64,000 nucleotides of DNA, from assembly GCA_016584495.1 (NCBI GenBank), contig WAID01000002.1, forward strand, positions 1,860,001 to 1,924,000. Direction: 5' to 3'. Below are positions 44,720-56,941 of the stretch, in pieces. The stretch is from Celoporthe dispersa (taxonomy: Eukaryota > Ascomycota > Sordariomycetes > Diaporthales > Cryphonectriaceae). Position 1 is the stretch's first letter; each line of letters opens with the position of its first letter. Under the pieces are notes generated by a model that saw only the letters and a list, made by a program, of their open reading frames with translations, made no database searches and was not told the DNA's origin. A program made the position numbers and the translations under genes.

Positions 44720-46966
44720 CTGGTCGAACCCCTCCCGCCCCGGCCGGAGAGGGCCTCTCCCCGACAAGAGCGAGCCACCTACACGAAAGAGAGAGAGAGA
44801 GAGAGAGCAAACCCGGGCCGTATAGAACAATTACAGTGATAATCTACGCATTGTCGTCAGTGTCTATAGTTAGTGGTGTTGTGTAGAGTTGTGCCTTGAC
44901 TGTGGTGCGGATGCAGCGGTGTACTGGTGGTATAGGGGAGGGTTGTTTTCAATTGAGGGAAGCTTCAATACATGTACATCCAAGTTTTCCTCGTAAATTC
45001 TTGCGTGAGTGGCCGAAGTCTTTCTCTCAGAGTTGCTTCTGCTGAACTCCTGGTGTCCGTGTGTCGATTATCCACTCATTACTGACTAAGAGTGTCTTCC
45101 GTCAAGCCTTTCTTGTTGCCCGTCTCAAGTATCTCCTCCCCGGCCCTGTTCGCGCAGGGGATGAAGAAGGAGCCCAGCCCGCTGCCCCCTCGTGGCGACC
45201 AGCTACGCACATTTGGGAACCCATGGCAAATGGGAAGAAGAAGGGACCCAGCCTCTACGACATCATAGTCGAAACATGCTACAATATAGAAGGCATCATT
45301 GAGGTGGACTCTTCTCATAGGGAAGCTGCAAAGCAAACAGACAGTCAAGCATCATGTCCGATCTAGAAAGCAGAGCCCAGACACATGCCCCATTTGATGA
45401 CAAAGTAATGCATTGGGCAAGCGGACCGGATCAACGGAACGATTGGTATCAGAATTCTTTGACAGTTGAAAGTCTGTTGGAAGCTCGAGCTCACATAGGT
45501 ATGTAGTCCGGAGCAGCTAAAAGTAGGGTACCGCCTCACATAGAGGCTCCCAGGCCCCCTTAGCCGGCTTCCACGGCCCTGTGTAGCCAGATCCTATGGT
45601 CCAATAATGCCCTTCATGAATCTATAGAATTGTTAAGGACAAACTATTCAAGTTGCACGCATCCGCACACGAATTTCGTGCTAGATCATGTTTTGGTATG
45701 TATCGCAAGTTTAACGTCGACACTGACCGTGAAGCTGAGAGAGAGGTCGATTTTGACATGTTCCTCTCCGTCAAGCAGGACTGGCAAGAGGTGCGCGTAC
45801 ATATGGCTAACGAAGCACCTGGGTTCCACCTACATAGTGACATTCATCGATAGTGCAGGACCAACATTTGGCCACACGCCGGAGCAGGAGTCGAGCTCTC
45901 TGCGCTTGCTTCGCACGCAGATCTCTGCTAATCCCCAGGAGGTTTGTGGTATTGTTACGTTTTAAGTCTTCGTTAGGTTCTATGCTTTCTTAGAAGTATA
46001 AATCAGAGCCTTCACAGAATGTAAAGCATTCTTATTTTAGATACTATCAAATGCTCCTCCTTTCCTTCATCATCCTAGTCTTTATTTTTTTTTAAGTTTC
46101 TTTAGAAGAGCAAGGTGAGCTTTGGTGAGGACAAAAATGTATGTGTTTGGACTATCTTCTATATAAGAAAAACGAAGGACATAAAGGAAAGGATCAATGC
46201 TTTTATATAGAGAGAGTACTGCAGTTTGTGGGTGTTGGTGAATCAACTAGAGGGCCGAGCTCCTGAATGTGAAGGCTCAGCTCGAGACATTCTTAGATTA
46301 TTATCTATCAGAATGAAGGCTCCTTCTCACCAAAGCGAAACAGCTACTCAGACTGACCCAGCCATTTAGGAAATGAGTTCTCGCTGGTCTTCAGCCTAGT
46401 CTGCCCTTTTGTTGTATGAACAATACATTTCCTACAGAGATGGGTGCGCTAGTCCTTCTGAGCTCTAGATAGCTAGATACAGAGTGAGTGGCGAGGCTAT
46501 ACAACCCATCTTCACCAATATAAGTACCTTATATCTGACATTATTCTAAGCTATATTCTAAGGAGAACAGATTCTATGTTGCAAGGGCCAGTGATTCACT
46601 CTCTCATGCATTGCTAGCAGGGGCCCTGCCACAGTATTCTCTGTAGACAGCCTTAGCTGGTTATCTTTCGGCCTCCTCCTTCTTTCCTTTCTCTTTTCAG
46701 CGTAGGTAGAATATCTGAGCCTTTACATATTGACTACATTCATTAATATTCAACTTGTTGGCATCTCACACAACGTCGATGACCGCAATTACTGTCTTCA
46801 CAGGTAACGCTGCCTGAGCTATTAGTGTTACTTAAAAGCAAACCCTTTCTGACGCTACAATGGCAGCAGTACCAATAAGTAGAACGTCCTCCTGCGCTGT
46901 TCGGATGAAATTAGCTATCGGTATGCTCCTTTAGGAGAAGATATATTGGACCGGAATGTCTGTGGC
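44720..46966. other. Intergenic region with gene debris
   Basis: About 2.2 kb, with a GA microsatellite (44786-44806), a decayed fragment of the DUF7580-subtilase gene (45653-45815), and a short open frame starting at 45354 (MSDLESRAQT) that may be an orphan exon but has no support. The stretch 46000-46960 is AT-rich with no coding signal. Confidence 0.45.
45653..45815 (+). pseudogene. Decayed partial copy of the DUF7580-subtilase gene
   Basis: This stretch aligns with 49978-50140 inside the gene at 49406-52493. By hand I count about 19 differences over about 148 bases, mostly transitions, most of them C in the intact gene and T here. The encoded motif VDFDMFLSVKQDWQEVRV matches VDFDMLLSVKEDWQEVRV of the larger gene. 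Flanks do not align, so only a fragment remains. The C-to-T bias is what RIP leaves in one copy of a duplication. Confidence 0.7.
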
Positions 46967-48920
46967 CTACCCTCTTGATGCACCAAACCGTCCTTCCTCT
47001 CCCCATGGAATAGCCTGGCGAGCATTGCCGTATTGTCCGCTCCGAGAATATGTATCACTTAGAGGTGGGCTGTTAGGACCGTTCACCTCTGATTGTGCGG
47101 GAGCACTGTTAACAGGCTCGATATTGTCTACTGGTGTCTCAGAGCGGAGAGAGAGCGCTGCTATGGCGTTGACAGCGCTGGCGTTCCTGCTATCACCTGA
47201 TGGCAAATTTGTGGCCATCGAGTCTCTGAACGTGTTGCGCGTCCGAGGCGATGACCCCTCTGTATTGGAGTCACTGAGGTCTCCGGATTCCCCGTCTTCG
47301 TATACTGGCAGAGACTTAAGGGCAAGAGACCTAAGGTGTCCCACAATATGGGCCTCCAAGTTATCACCAGTCTTCTCCTCGCAGAGGGGACATGACTTGA
47401 ACATCGGACCAATGAAGCGGGCACTCTTGTCTGATAGTAAGCAAAGTTGCGTATCGGTAAGTTTAGACTGGTGGGCAGTTCTTATGTGTTTGATGTAGTC
47501 GTCCTTCGAGGTGCCCAGAAAGTCCTGGTGGGATTTTGAAGGGCATCGCCACCTTTGTGTATGCTTCCGCATGTGCTCAAGCCATTGATCGCTGTGAGTG
47601 TACAACTCGTTTGGGGCTTCACATTGCTCAAATAGGCAGACGTAGGCGTCAAGATCGTTTATCACATGTCGCCTGGGAGATGTGAGCTATAAGACCACCT
47701 CATGGGCGAAGCTTGGCAGGGAGAACATACCCCCACTTCGTTTCATCAACGACGTCCGATGCCGGCAGTGCGAAGAAGCACAGTGGGCATGCCACCTCTC
47801 CCACAGCTTTCACAGCGTCTCCTAAGTCCTGGGCTGACGTCCTGTCTTGTACGTTGGCATCCTTCTCACGACCTTCTAATCGTGTTTCGAGAACATTTTC
47901 TCGCAGGAGTTGTCTCTGCTTGCTCTTGATGGCTCCAGTTGGTGCAGGTGGAAAAACAAGTTTTTCGTGCCCGCTCGGCGGGACCGTCTTGGACACAGAC
48001 ACCACTGACGGAGCCGATGCCTTATTGAATCTATCCGGTACAAGGGTTGTCGCACTCGGCGCCAGTGACTTAATTCTGCTTTGTTTCGAGGACTGGATAT
48101 CCCCAGTGTCTTGGCGTACCCCGGCCTCACGCAGCTGGTATGTGGGTTGGACTTGAGGTATTGTAATATTGGGCTGAGATGGTAGGTTCTGCATTCGGAT
48201 AGGAGTGTTGCCGTAGCGCGATCTTCGATATAGAATTCGTTTCCGCCTTAGGACCATGCTGCTCGCCAGCCGTTGCTGGATTGCTTCGCTGGTCTTGGGG
48301 AACCGGTCACGAATATAGAACGCGAAGACCTGTCTTAGAAAATCCTCCGCATTGTTGCCATCATCATCGCAAATTCTGAATGCATTGGTTGCGTCGAAGT
48401 TCTGCAGCTCTTTGCTCGCACTGCGGATGGTGTTTGACAGTCTATGCAGCAGGGTTATCTGATTTGCGACTCCGTCAACAGCATGCTCAAAGCCCTTGTC
48501 TAGAGCTGCTAAGGTGCCGTCGGCCCTCCGAGGACTTAAACCCTCAAGGGAGGATGCACCTTGAACCAACATGCATTAATCAGACTGATGACATATTCTA
48601 GTAGATGACGCAGAATTGATACCAGCGATGCACGTACAAATATCGATGCGATAGGTTATGGTTTCTAGTAGCGCGACGAAGGTATTGTGGACATCCGGGG
48701 CTTCTCTGAGACGATGGTCGAGAGACTGTCGGCTAGAACCGAAGACTCTCATATTACCTGTCCAGACCGAGAATCTTGCTAGTTGGTCTTCTACAAGAGA
48801 GAGCTCACGCGGGTGAACCGACGCTGCTGTGTCAAGACATCGTTGGAAGGAGGCGATGGACTCCTCGGCCTTGCTTGCAAGTGTGGCCGGCTTCTGTGTC
48901 CCAACCGCAACTGTTTCCAT
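46967..48920 (-). CDS. acuF-like C2H2 zinc-finger domain protein
   Basis: Three exons (48920-48623, 48559-47731, 47672-46967) with 63- and 58-bp introns give 610 residues. The N-terminal helical block (LARFSVWTGNMRVFG, SLDHRLREAPDVHNTFVALLETI) is the standard head of a large fungal group annotated as oxidoreductase acuF-like C2H2-type zinc-finger proteins. The middle is a Ser/Pro-rich linker. Two clusters of zinc-ligand residues follow: VACPLCFFALP before the last intron, then YVCLFEQCEAP, HSDQWLEHMRKH, RCPSKSH, DYIKHIRTAH and SCPLCEEKTGDNLEAHIVGHL. The tail is Ser/Asn-rich. The N-terminal block also occurs at the heads of fungal NLR-type proteins; function is unknown. It is head to head with the DUF7580-subtilase gene, 485 bp apart. 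Confidence 0.82.
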
Positions 48921-49405
48921 AATGCTGACATTCGCAAAATATAATTTCTAAAAGGATGGAAGGAGAATGAGAGAAGGGGCAATATAGAATTATTTTGAAA
49001 TGAGAAGAAGCACAGTATCGAGAACAGTATATATCATTCTTCAGACTGCAGAGAGCCATATATCACTTGTAACTGTCAGCCAGGGGAGGACTCTCCTAAG
49101 ATCCTTTTCATGCGAACACTGCGGGGTTGCACCGGAATTCAATGACGTGTCTGAAATGTCGAGAGCTTGGAGCTGCGGCATGTCATCCTCCTGCACGTGA
49201 TCATACCCTTCTAGATCTGCAGGAGGTTGCTTTTCTTCAACTGGTCACCGCTGGGTTAGAAATGATTAGCCCTATCGACACTGCGGAGACTGCATGAGAG
49301 CGTCAGAACCTCCATCCACCATCACTCTAAGGCTCTGCGCAACCCCACTCTTCGCAACCTCCAACTTGAATCTGGCGTCGGACATGAACACTCCAGTATC
49401 TCATC
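48921..49405. promoter_or_regulatory. Shared 485-bp promoter between C2H2 gene and DUF7580-subtilase gene
   Basis: The start codons of the two divergent genes are 485 bp apart, so their promoters lie here. No obvious TATA box or known motif was identified. The compact divergent layout allows co-regulation. Confidence 0.4.
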
Positions 49406-52400
49406 ATGATGACTCCAATCCCATATCTTGACAACGACACCATACCTTTGATACGAGCGACACTTGGGATTATTCAGAAAATAGCCAACATTCTCAGAGC
49501 CGAGGTGCACGATGGCGAGCTTAGGGTTTTCTACGCCGATCTGATGGTATACTGTGTCATGATCAACGGACACTTGGACCGTATCACCAGGGCCGGGATG
49601 ACGCTGGCGCACGAGCTCGCCGACCCTATCACTGAGCGGCTGGGGACAATCATTATCTCGGACCTATCGTCTGTCGAAGATAGATTGCGCGAGCTGTGCG
49701 CGCGATGGGACAAGATTCGGATCGAGGACAGCAGTCTCAGTAAAGCTCAGTTTATCGGTTCAGCCCTGGCTTTGGGCGAGCGACAGGACCAGCGTGCGGA
49801 CCTGCTTGAGCTCTTGGATTCTTGGGAAAACGACATGAGAGCTCGATATCCCGAGGACCGGTCCTCCTGGACTACAGAAGACTTCGCGCCGCAAAGAAAG
49901 ATTGTCGACCCATCCTTCGCAGCTTGGCACGCCGCAAAGAGCATGTTCAACGCTCTGGCCGCCTGCCAAGATTGCGGATGTGTGCCCGCACACGACTTTG
50001 GCGCCAGATTATGCCTTGGCACGTATCGCAAGTCGAACGTCGACGCTGACTGTGAAGCTGAGGGAGAGGTCGACTTTGACATGCTCCTCTCCGTCAAGGA
50101 GGACTGGCAAGAGGTGCGCGTACATACGGCTAACGAGAAGGCCGTCAAGTTTGCTGCCGAGGGAGCAGCCCCGCAAAAGCTTCCCAGGATACCAGCGCTG
50201 CGGGTCCGGAAGCTTTGCATGCCCATCTTGCAGTCCAAGAAGATGATGACGGTTGAGCTCAAGGTCATGCGGGGCCAGCTCTTTAAGCTGCGATCGGAAT
50301 GGAGCCGCCATTTGGTCGACCCGAATAAGAGCCCTGTGTCGCTCGAGGAGTTTCTGCATGGCCGCCCAAGCGCTTTGACTGGGAAGAAGAAGTGCATCCT
50401 CGCAGTGTTGCTCAGCCATGCAGCCCTGCACTTGCAAGACACGCCATGGCTACAGTCGACATGGAGCTCCTCTGACATCCTTTTTTTTCCGCACGAGGGA
50501 TTCAAAAATCCCATTAAGGCCGTTTCTGCGAACTCATCTCCCTGGATTGGAATCTGGGGATAGCTTGAAGTTTGATGATGATCTTAAGGCTCAGCGATCT
50601 CATGAAGGGGATAGGGAAGAATTCGATCCCAACGATGATATCGATCCGGATGATATGTGGCAGCATTGCTGCCCCAATATCGTCATGCTAGCGATCATGT
50701 TGATGGAAGTCCACTTTGCGATGCCATTTAATGATCTTGCCAGACGGGTCGACATTGAGGTCGCAGAAGATGCGTCGTGCTCGACGAGATACCTCCACGC
50801 AAGCATGGTATTCGAGGCCTACCGGGATGAGATACCCGGAAACATCCAGTTCCATGATGCCGTCAAAAATTGCCTGAATTCAAAGAATTGGGAAGACGAG
50901 GACGGCATGAGGCTTGATAGTCAAGCACTAAGGAGCAAAATATACGAAGCGGTTGTCCGGCTGCTGGAGAACGACCTTAGCCTGGCTTACAGGTCCGTAT
51001 CCATTGAAGATCTGGATGAAATCGCACAAACCTTGGATTGTGGCAGCTGGGATGAAATAGTGGGAAACCAGCAAGTGCAGGGTCAAGATCCATGGCAGAA
51101 ACCAGACCCTCATGTACGAATGCAGAATGCATTGAAGGTATCAGCAAGTCCCTCACCTCGGGTTCCATCACCATCCTGGTCGCATCACGCATCACCGCAC
51201 ATGGCACCGCTGGCCACTAGTAATAACCGTCATCTCAGCGGTTACCATGAGAGTTATCAATTCTCGGTCGTACCCGGAGTTTCGTCAAGCTTGGTGCCGA
51301 AAAGGGGCAGCGAGGTAGACTACAACACATCAAAGTTTTTCGATGACGAGAGACTCTCGAGTGGCCACTCCTCCCTAGCGTACGCCAAATGCCCAAAGAC
51401 GTGTTAAGAGACCACACTAACATATTTTTATAGATGCACAAACTATTCCCTTTGGAAAGATAGATATCAAAAGGTCTACGACAAGTTCATCGGCACCTGC
51501 ACTCCGCTTGCAACGTCTGCGCCGCGCGTGAAGATTGCCGTCCTAGACACAGGTATCGATCTCAATCATCCGGACATGCATGCTGGGGCTGAGAGTATCA
51601 AGGAGCAATATAACTGGCTGCGAGAGGGTGCTAAAACTACCGTCTATGATCCAGACGGCCATGGCACTTTTGTAACCGGTTTACTACTCGATTATGCCCC
51701 CGACGCCGAGGTTTACGTCGCCAAAATCGCGGATGGTAGGCCCACCGGCCCGCCTGTCATTGCCCAGGTATACAAGCCCCTTCAAGACTCCTTTTTGAGA
51801 TCTTCTCTCCGTTTCAGTTTGTCAGAGTAGGTTGCTCACATACACTAGGCTATCAACCATGCCGTGAACGTCTGGAAAGTCGACGTGATCAGCATATCGT
51901 TCGGCTTTCCGACTCGCGCTATCGAAGGTTACGACGATCTGGAACAAGCCATCAAACACGCCTACTACAGCGATGTGCTGATATTCGCGGCAGCATCCAA
52001 TAGCGGGGGCCAGCTCGGACGGTCGTACCCAGCGCGCGAGGCCAATGTCGTGTGCGTGCATTCGACCGACGCACACGGTAATCGCTCCCCCTTCAGTCCA
52101 ACGGCGATGGCTGATGACATTAACCTTGCTACTGTGGGCGAGGGTGTCAGTTCTGCCTGGCCCATGCACCTCTCCTGCTGCGGCGAGCGCGACATGCCAC
52201 AAGAGGGTGCATACTCCACGGTCAAGTCAGGCACGTCGTATGCGACGCCCATCATGGCGGGCATTGCAGCCTTCATCTTGCTCTATGCGCGTCTCAACCT
52301 GCCGGGTAAAGCGCATCTGCTGAAACGTCGAAGTCGTATGGTAGCTATTCTCAAGAGGATTGCGCAGAAAGGCCAGGGAAGTGGCATGAGGGACGGGTAT

Positions 52401-52493
52401 TACTTCGTCGATGCGAGCTTGTATAATGATAGCCTTTTCGGTAAGGATAAGGATTTTGTAAATCAGGTTATCGAAGACCTTTTGAATGAGTAA
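49406..52493 (+). CDS. DUF7580-type domain fused to subtilisin-like serine protease (S8) (one frameshift)
   Basis: Three exons (49406-51379 or -51400, 51434-51767, 51849-52493) give about 983-990 residues. Residues 1-390 are a helical regulatory region (LIRATLGIIQKIANILR, LRELCARWDKIR) leading to a DUF7580-type segment (SLEEFLHGRPSALTGKKK, AVLLSHAALHLQDTPWLQ). An acidic linker and helical stretch follow, then a subtilisin domain with the full triad: Asp in AVLDTGIDLNHPD, His in DPDGHGTFVTG, Ser in KSGTSYATPIMAG. There is no signal peptide, so this is an intracellular protease. T8 at 50481-50488 has one base too many: with T7 the frame runs ILFFRTRDSKIPLRPFL. Fungal S8 domains joined to such heads are linked to allorecognition or cell-death systems; the role here is inferred. 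Two donor options exist for intron 1. Confidence 0.85.
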
Positions 52494-52955
52494 AGGTTGT
52501 TCGAGACATAATGAGTAGTGAAACTACTGTGGATAATTCTCATAGTACATATAAGAGAAAAGCTTCTTGGTATATTAACCATTGAACCGCGAACCTTGTT
52601 GCGGTGACGTCTACGAGCAAAGTAAATTTGCTTGCATTAGGCGTAATTAACGTTATTATATTTTGAGCTGTAAGTAGCAGCTCAAAACTCATCGCCAAAG
52701 GCACCCCCGAGCTGCCACTACGATTGTCACCAGATTCATGAATTTTCTGGGCATCGGCGTTGATGTAAGCCCAAGCAGGAGCAAGAGATACTTAGGACTT
52801 CCCCCTCCGTGTCTTATTTGCAAGAGTAAGACTAAGATCACGTGTACTAGTATTGAAGAGGCCATGTATTTCGACATTTCACGAGACATAAGGGTACTAT
52901 CCAGTGCACCGCACCGGCATTCACTTTTGCAAGACGCGATAGTATTGGGACAACC

Positions 52956-53332
52956 CATTTTTTCTTTTCCTTTCCTTTCCTTTCTTTTCCTTTCCTTTCC
53001 TTTCTTTTCCTTTCCTTTTTTTTTTCTTTTCTTTTTTTTTTCTTTTCTTTCTTTTTTTTTCTTTCTTTTTTTCTTTTTTTTTTCTTTTTTTCTTTCTTTT
53101 TTTTTGCTTTCTTTTTTTTTTGCTTGCTTTTTTTTTTTGCTTTCTTTTTTTTTTGCTTTCTTTTTTTTTTGCTTTCTTTTTTTTTTGCTTTCTTTTTTTT
53201 TTGCTTTTCTTTTTTTTTTGCTTTCTTTTTTTTTTGCTTTCTTTTTTTTTTTTGCTTTCCTTTTTTTTTTGCTTTTCTTTTTTTTTTTTGCTTTCTTTTT
53301 TTTTCTTTCTTTTTCTTTCTTTTTTTTTTTTT
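52956..53332 (+). repeat. 377-bp polypyrimidine tract with CCTTT and GCTTTC(T)n periodicity
   Basis: The plus strand is almost purely T and C. The first part repeats TTTCC-type pentamers; from about 53106 on, units of GCTTTC plus 8-12 T recur about a dozen times with 13-17 bp spacing. Long open frames on both strands here (Lys-rich or Phe-rich) result from composition only. The tract could form triplex DNA. Unit length varies with the T run, so assembly may be unreliable. Confidence 0.85.
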
Positions 53333-55007
53333 GTAGCAAGAAACTTTGTGAAAATTCGTCGAAGCCGGCATTGTGGGCCGTTTTCCTGAGAAATCGCGCT
53401 GTAGGAAGTCAGTCTACATCACCACAGGGCTGAAATTTGTAAAAGACTCCAAAGCTAGGACTCGTAAGACTTCGTCATTGGAAGGTGCTTTGGGCATAGA
53501 TATTGACAGGATGATTTGGAGTGGAGGTAGTGTGCCTATCAGTGGGGGACCTGCCTGAAATTTCTGGAAAGATGAGACGCTGCGAAAGGAGGGGTGTCGT
53601 GGGAAGAGTGCCGTAGCTTTGTGCTAGCTTACCGGGTGCGGAAAGTGAGAGTAAGCAAGGCAGAAACGGTGAAAGATGTCAAGGACTACAGAGCGAGTGC
53701 AAGTAAAGATACGACGAACCAAAGCCGAAGGAGCGTGAGCTTGATCTTTCAGTGAAAGATGAAGACGTGAGGTATGGAAACAACAGCTTTGCTGTAGAAG
53801 GGGTGACGGGACATGAAAGGTCAATTTTGTGTTGCGGGATTCTTAAAAAGATTCCTAAGGAAAAGGTTTGTCAAGTGACACGGTTGACGAAATTGTTACA
53901 TACAACATAATATGATAACTAAAGAGGAGATAATTATTAATTCTATGATGAGATGAGATCTCATATTGTCACAATAATCAACAAAGTAGTCTGTCCTTCA
54001 GTCCAGTTGATCGTTGATTAGCCTTCGACGGCCTTGAAGACTGCTCGATGAGATCAAGCTTGGTGCAGCCATGTACTATGGAATGCTAGCAATGCTCAAT
54101 TTCCATAGAGTGAAGAAAGATCAGGATGGCTGAAAGTCTGATAATGGAAATGATAGGAAGGATATCGGCCTTCTAAGCGTTCTGATACCTGGTCGAACAG
54201 GTACCGGATTACCCTTGGTAGCCGTAGCAGCTTGTCCATGGAAGCATCTATATCACACACGTGCCGCATGACATGAATGTGTTACATAGAAATGCCAGGA
54301 CCCCCCTAAATGTGATGATTTCCTATAGTTCAGAACGCTGCATTCGCCGCAACACAGTTGTGAGTTTAATAGTGTATCGAGACCACTTGTGCTTCAGTTC
54401 GAACTCGCCCCTGCTGGACTTGGTTTTCCTGAGCGTTATCCTGTAGGCCGACACTTGGCGTGGTTTCTAGACTGAACTTACATTAGACTGCTAGACAGCT
54501 GAGTATTCCTCATATTTATACCAAACAAGGTTCCCGAGCCCTTCAGCTTGCCCCTTTATCTCAAGATAGTCGTCATCAAAGTAGTTATTTCTCTTCGAAG
54601 GCCGACAGTAGACCTTATACAAAACAGCTGGAAGGAACGAAACACTATTGTTCTAATTGGCCCGGCTCCTTTGTTCCGCATACGGAAAGCTCATCCGAAT
54701 TGATGCAGGCTGAGCTACCGTTCAAGGTATCTCTTCCGAAGTGTGTCCCGCAGGCTGAGCGATAATTCGCCCAAGTAACGCGGAGGATACCTTTTTAAAC
54801 AATAGCCTAATCTTGCTGCGCAGTGTTATCCACCATGCAACTGCTGATCACATGGTCAGCCACTATAGTATTGTTGATGTATGATTAGATTGACCATCGC
54901 TCATGTAGACACATTGTATCTCAAACACAACCAAGGTAGCCTCAAACCACATCAACACTGATTCCCCTGTTCCGGTCGACGCACAATACATTTGAACAAA
55001 GGTAAAC
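53333..55007. other. Intergenic region
   Basis: About 1.7 kb between the pyrimidine tract and the HET gene. No frame with a domain, no repeat pair and no RNA gene recognised. Confidence 0.45.
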
Positions 55008-56941
55008 ATGGCCGAAGAATACCAATATACGCCGTTGCTCAGTCCCCGGAATCATATCAGGCTCGCCATTATCGAGCCATCAGATAGCACGACAGCTCGA
55101 GTCATTATATCCCTCACCACTGAACCCTTCATTTTTGGCGCGATTCCGCCATATGAAGCGCTATCCTACGCCTGGGGCTCACAGTCCCGCTGCGAAAGCA
55201 TTAACGTGAGGGGAGCCGGCACGGTTCTGTCCATTCCTTCAAATCTGCACGAAGCCCTGAAACACCTGAGACTTGCAGGCAAGCCACGGATTATGTGGAT
55301 CGACGCGATCTGCATCAACCAGCAAGACGAGCATGAGAAGAGTCCCCAGGTCAAAATGATGGGAGACATCTACCGCCATGCCAGCCACGTCGTCGTATGG
55401 CTTGGTCCCGAAGCCAAAGGCAGTACCAGAGCAATGAAGTTCCTACATCACTTTGGCTCTTGCGTCGATATGGACAGGAAAGGCAATGGAGAATGGAAAC
55501 CAACAGCCGTGGCCCGCCATGCGACCGAGCGCGACGTAGCTGACCGTTTTGCACCAGTGGCATGGACTGAGCAGGAGGAAAGTGATGTCTACTTCCTACT
55601 GTGTAGGCCCTGGTTCGATAGGGTCTGGATCCGACAAGAAATATTCCTTGCTTCGAAAGCGGTCATCTGTTGCGGCGCGTGTCAAGTGCCGTGGACGACT
55701 TTCTACACGGCACTGTACTGCATTTATTCGAAGCCTAGACAGATGCATCACCTTGGGCATCAGCTATGGGACCGTCTCATCCAGATGAGATCGTTTATCT
55801 TTCAAGCTGATGCCGGCTCTTTGCGCCTCTACGAGCTCAGGCAGAATCTCGGCGGTGCCCAGTGCAGCGACCCGAGAGACCGCATCTATGGGGTGCTGAG
55901 CTTGATGGCTCCGGAGGTGCGAGGGATCATCTCTGTTGATTACAGCATGTCAATCAGGCACGTGTTCCAGGATGCGGTCACGAAACTTGTGACTCATACA
56001 AAAAGCTTGGAGATCCTGCGTGAGTGTCATCTAAGGACTGGACCAAACACTGGACTCGACAACCACTGGCCGAGCTGGGTGCCTGATTGGTCAGTAGACA
56101 ATTCTCTGGCTTTCCAACCCGTACCAAGTCAATTCGCATGCTCAAAGCTTTCCGCCTGGGTCGACTTCCCTCGGGATGGGAGGGATGTGCTAAGTGTGGC
56201 TGGTGTGCAAGTCTCGTCTATTGAGGTCGCTCACCAAATCCACGCGACGGCAAAAAGTTCTCTCGGATCAGTGTTCCACGAACTCCATCAGATTTTCCAA
56301 GACCCAACTTTGCAAAGGCTCTGCGATAGGTCCAGTGCAGCCAATATCAGAACGCTTGCTAGATCGATACTGGCCGATGGCTATGCTGAAAAGTTTGAGC
56401 CAAAAATGTTATCATTGCCGAGATTAGAGGATGCGGCGGAGTTTGTGAAAGGGACGCTGCTCAATGACAAGCCTCTCCTGGACGAGGAGAGAGAAGCTGT
56501 CAAGAAAGTTCTAATTCAGGCCCGAGCAACCTGTGCGGGCAAAGCCCTCTTCACTAGCACAGGTGGCATCGTGGGATTGACTGCAAGAACGGCACAGCAG
56601 GGTGATCTGGTGTGTGTTTTTCTCGGCTGTGGAAGTCCAATATTGCTCCGACCGGTGGCTAAAGGGCAATATGTTGTTGTCTGTGACTGCTTTGTACCCG
56701 ACGTTGCTGATGGGGAAGCAGTCCTAGGCCTCTGCCACAAAACTTACAGGCGGTCGCTCTAGTTGAGAAGCCGTGGTGTTTTCGAGATATATCAACAGGG
56801 GAGATCTCGACTGAAGATCCGCGCCTCGCCTCATTGTTGTCGACTCACCCTAGTGATACTGAATGGGATGGAGTTATATCTGTGGCACCGGAGATTCTTT
56901 CAAATAGAGGTGCCAAAATTCGGTACTTTGAAGTAGTTTAA
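55008..56941 (+). CDS. HET-domain protein (heterokaryon incompatibility) (one frameshift)
   Basis: A single exon of about 644 residues once one break is allowed. The three HET blocks are present in order: PYEALSYAWGS, then PRIMWIDAICINQQDEHEK with QVKMMGDIYRHASHVVVWLGP, and CRPWFDRVWIRQEIFLAS. RDRIYGVLSLM and YSMSIRHVFQDAV complete the domain. The C-terminal region reads GDLVCVFLGCGSPILLRP and FRDISTGEISTEDPRL, the usual tail. HET domains trigger growth arrest and cell death on non-self recognition in filamentous fungi. At A4 (56739-56742) one A is missing: with A5 the frame continues NLQAVALVEKPWCF and stops at 56941, while the literal frame ends at 56762. About 2.5 kb downstream of the DUF7580-subtilase gene. 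Confidence 0.93.

Noticed and set aside
45354..45508. Short open frame beginning MSDLESRAQT
   Set aside because: Followed by a donor-like site but no continuing exon was found; too little to call a gene.
52689..53433. Long Lys-rich and Phe-rich open frames on both strands
   Set aside because: They arise from the polypyrimidine tract; no domain, no intron signals, and both strands are equally open.
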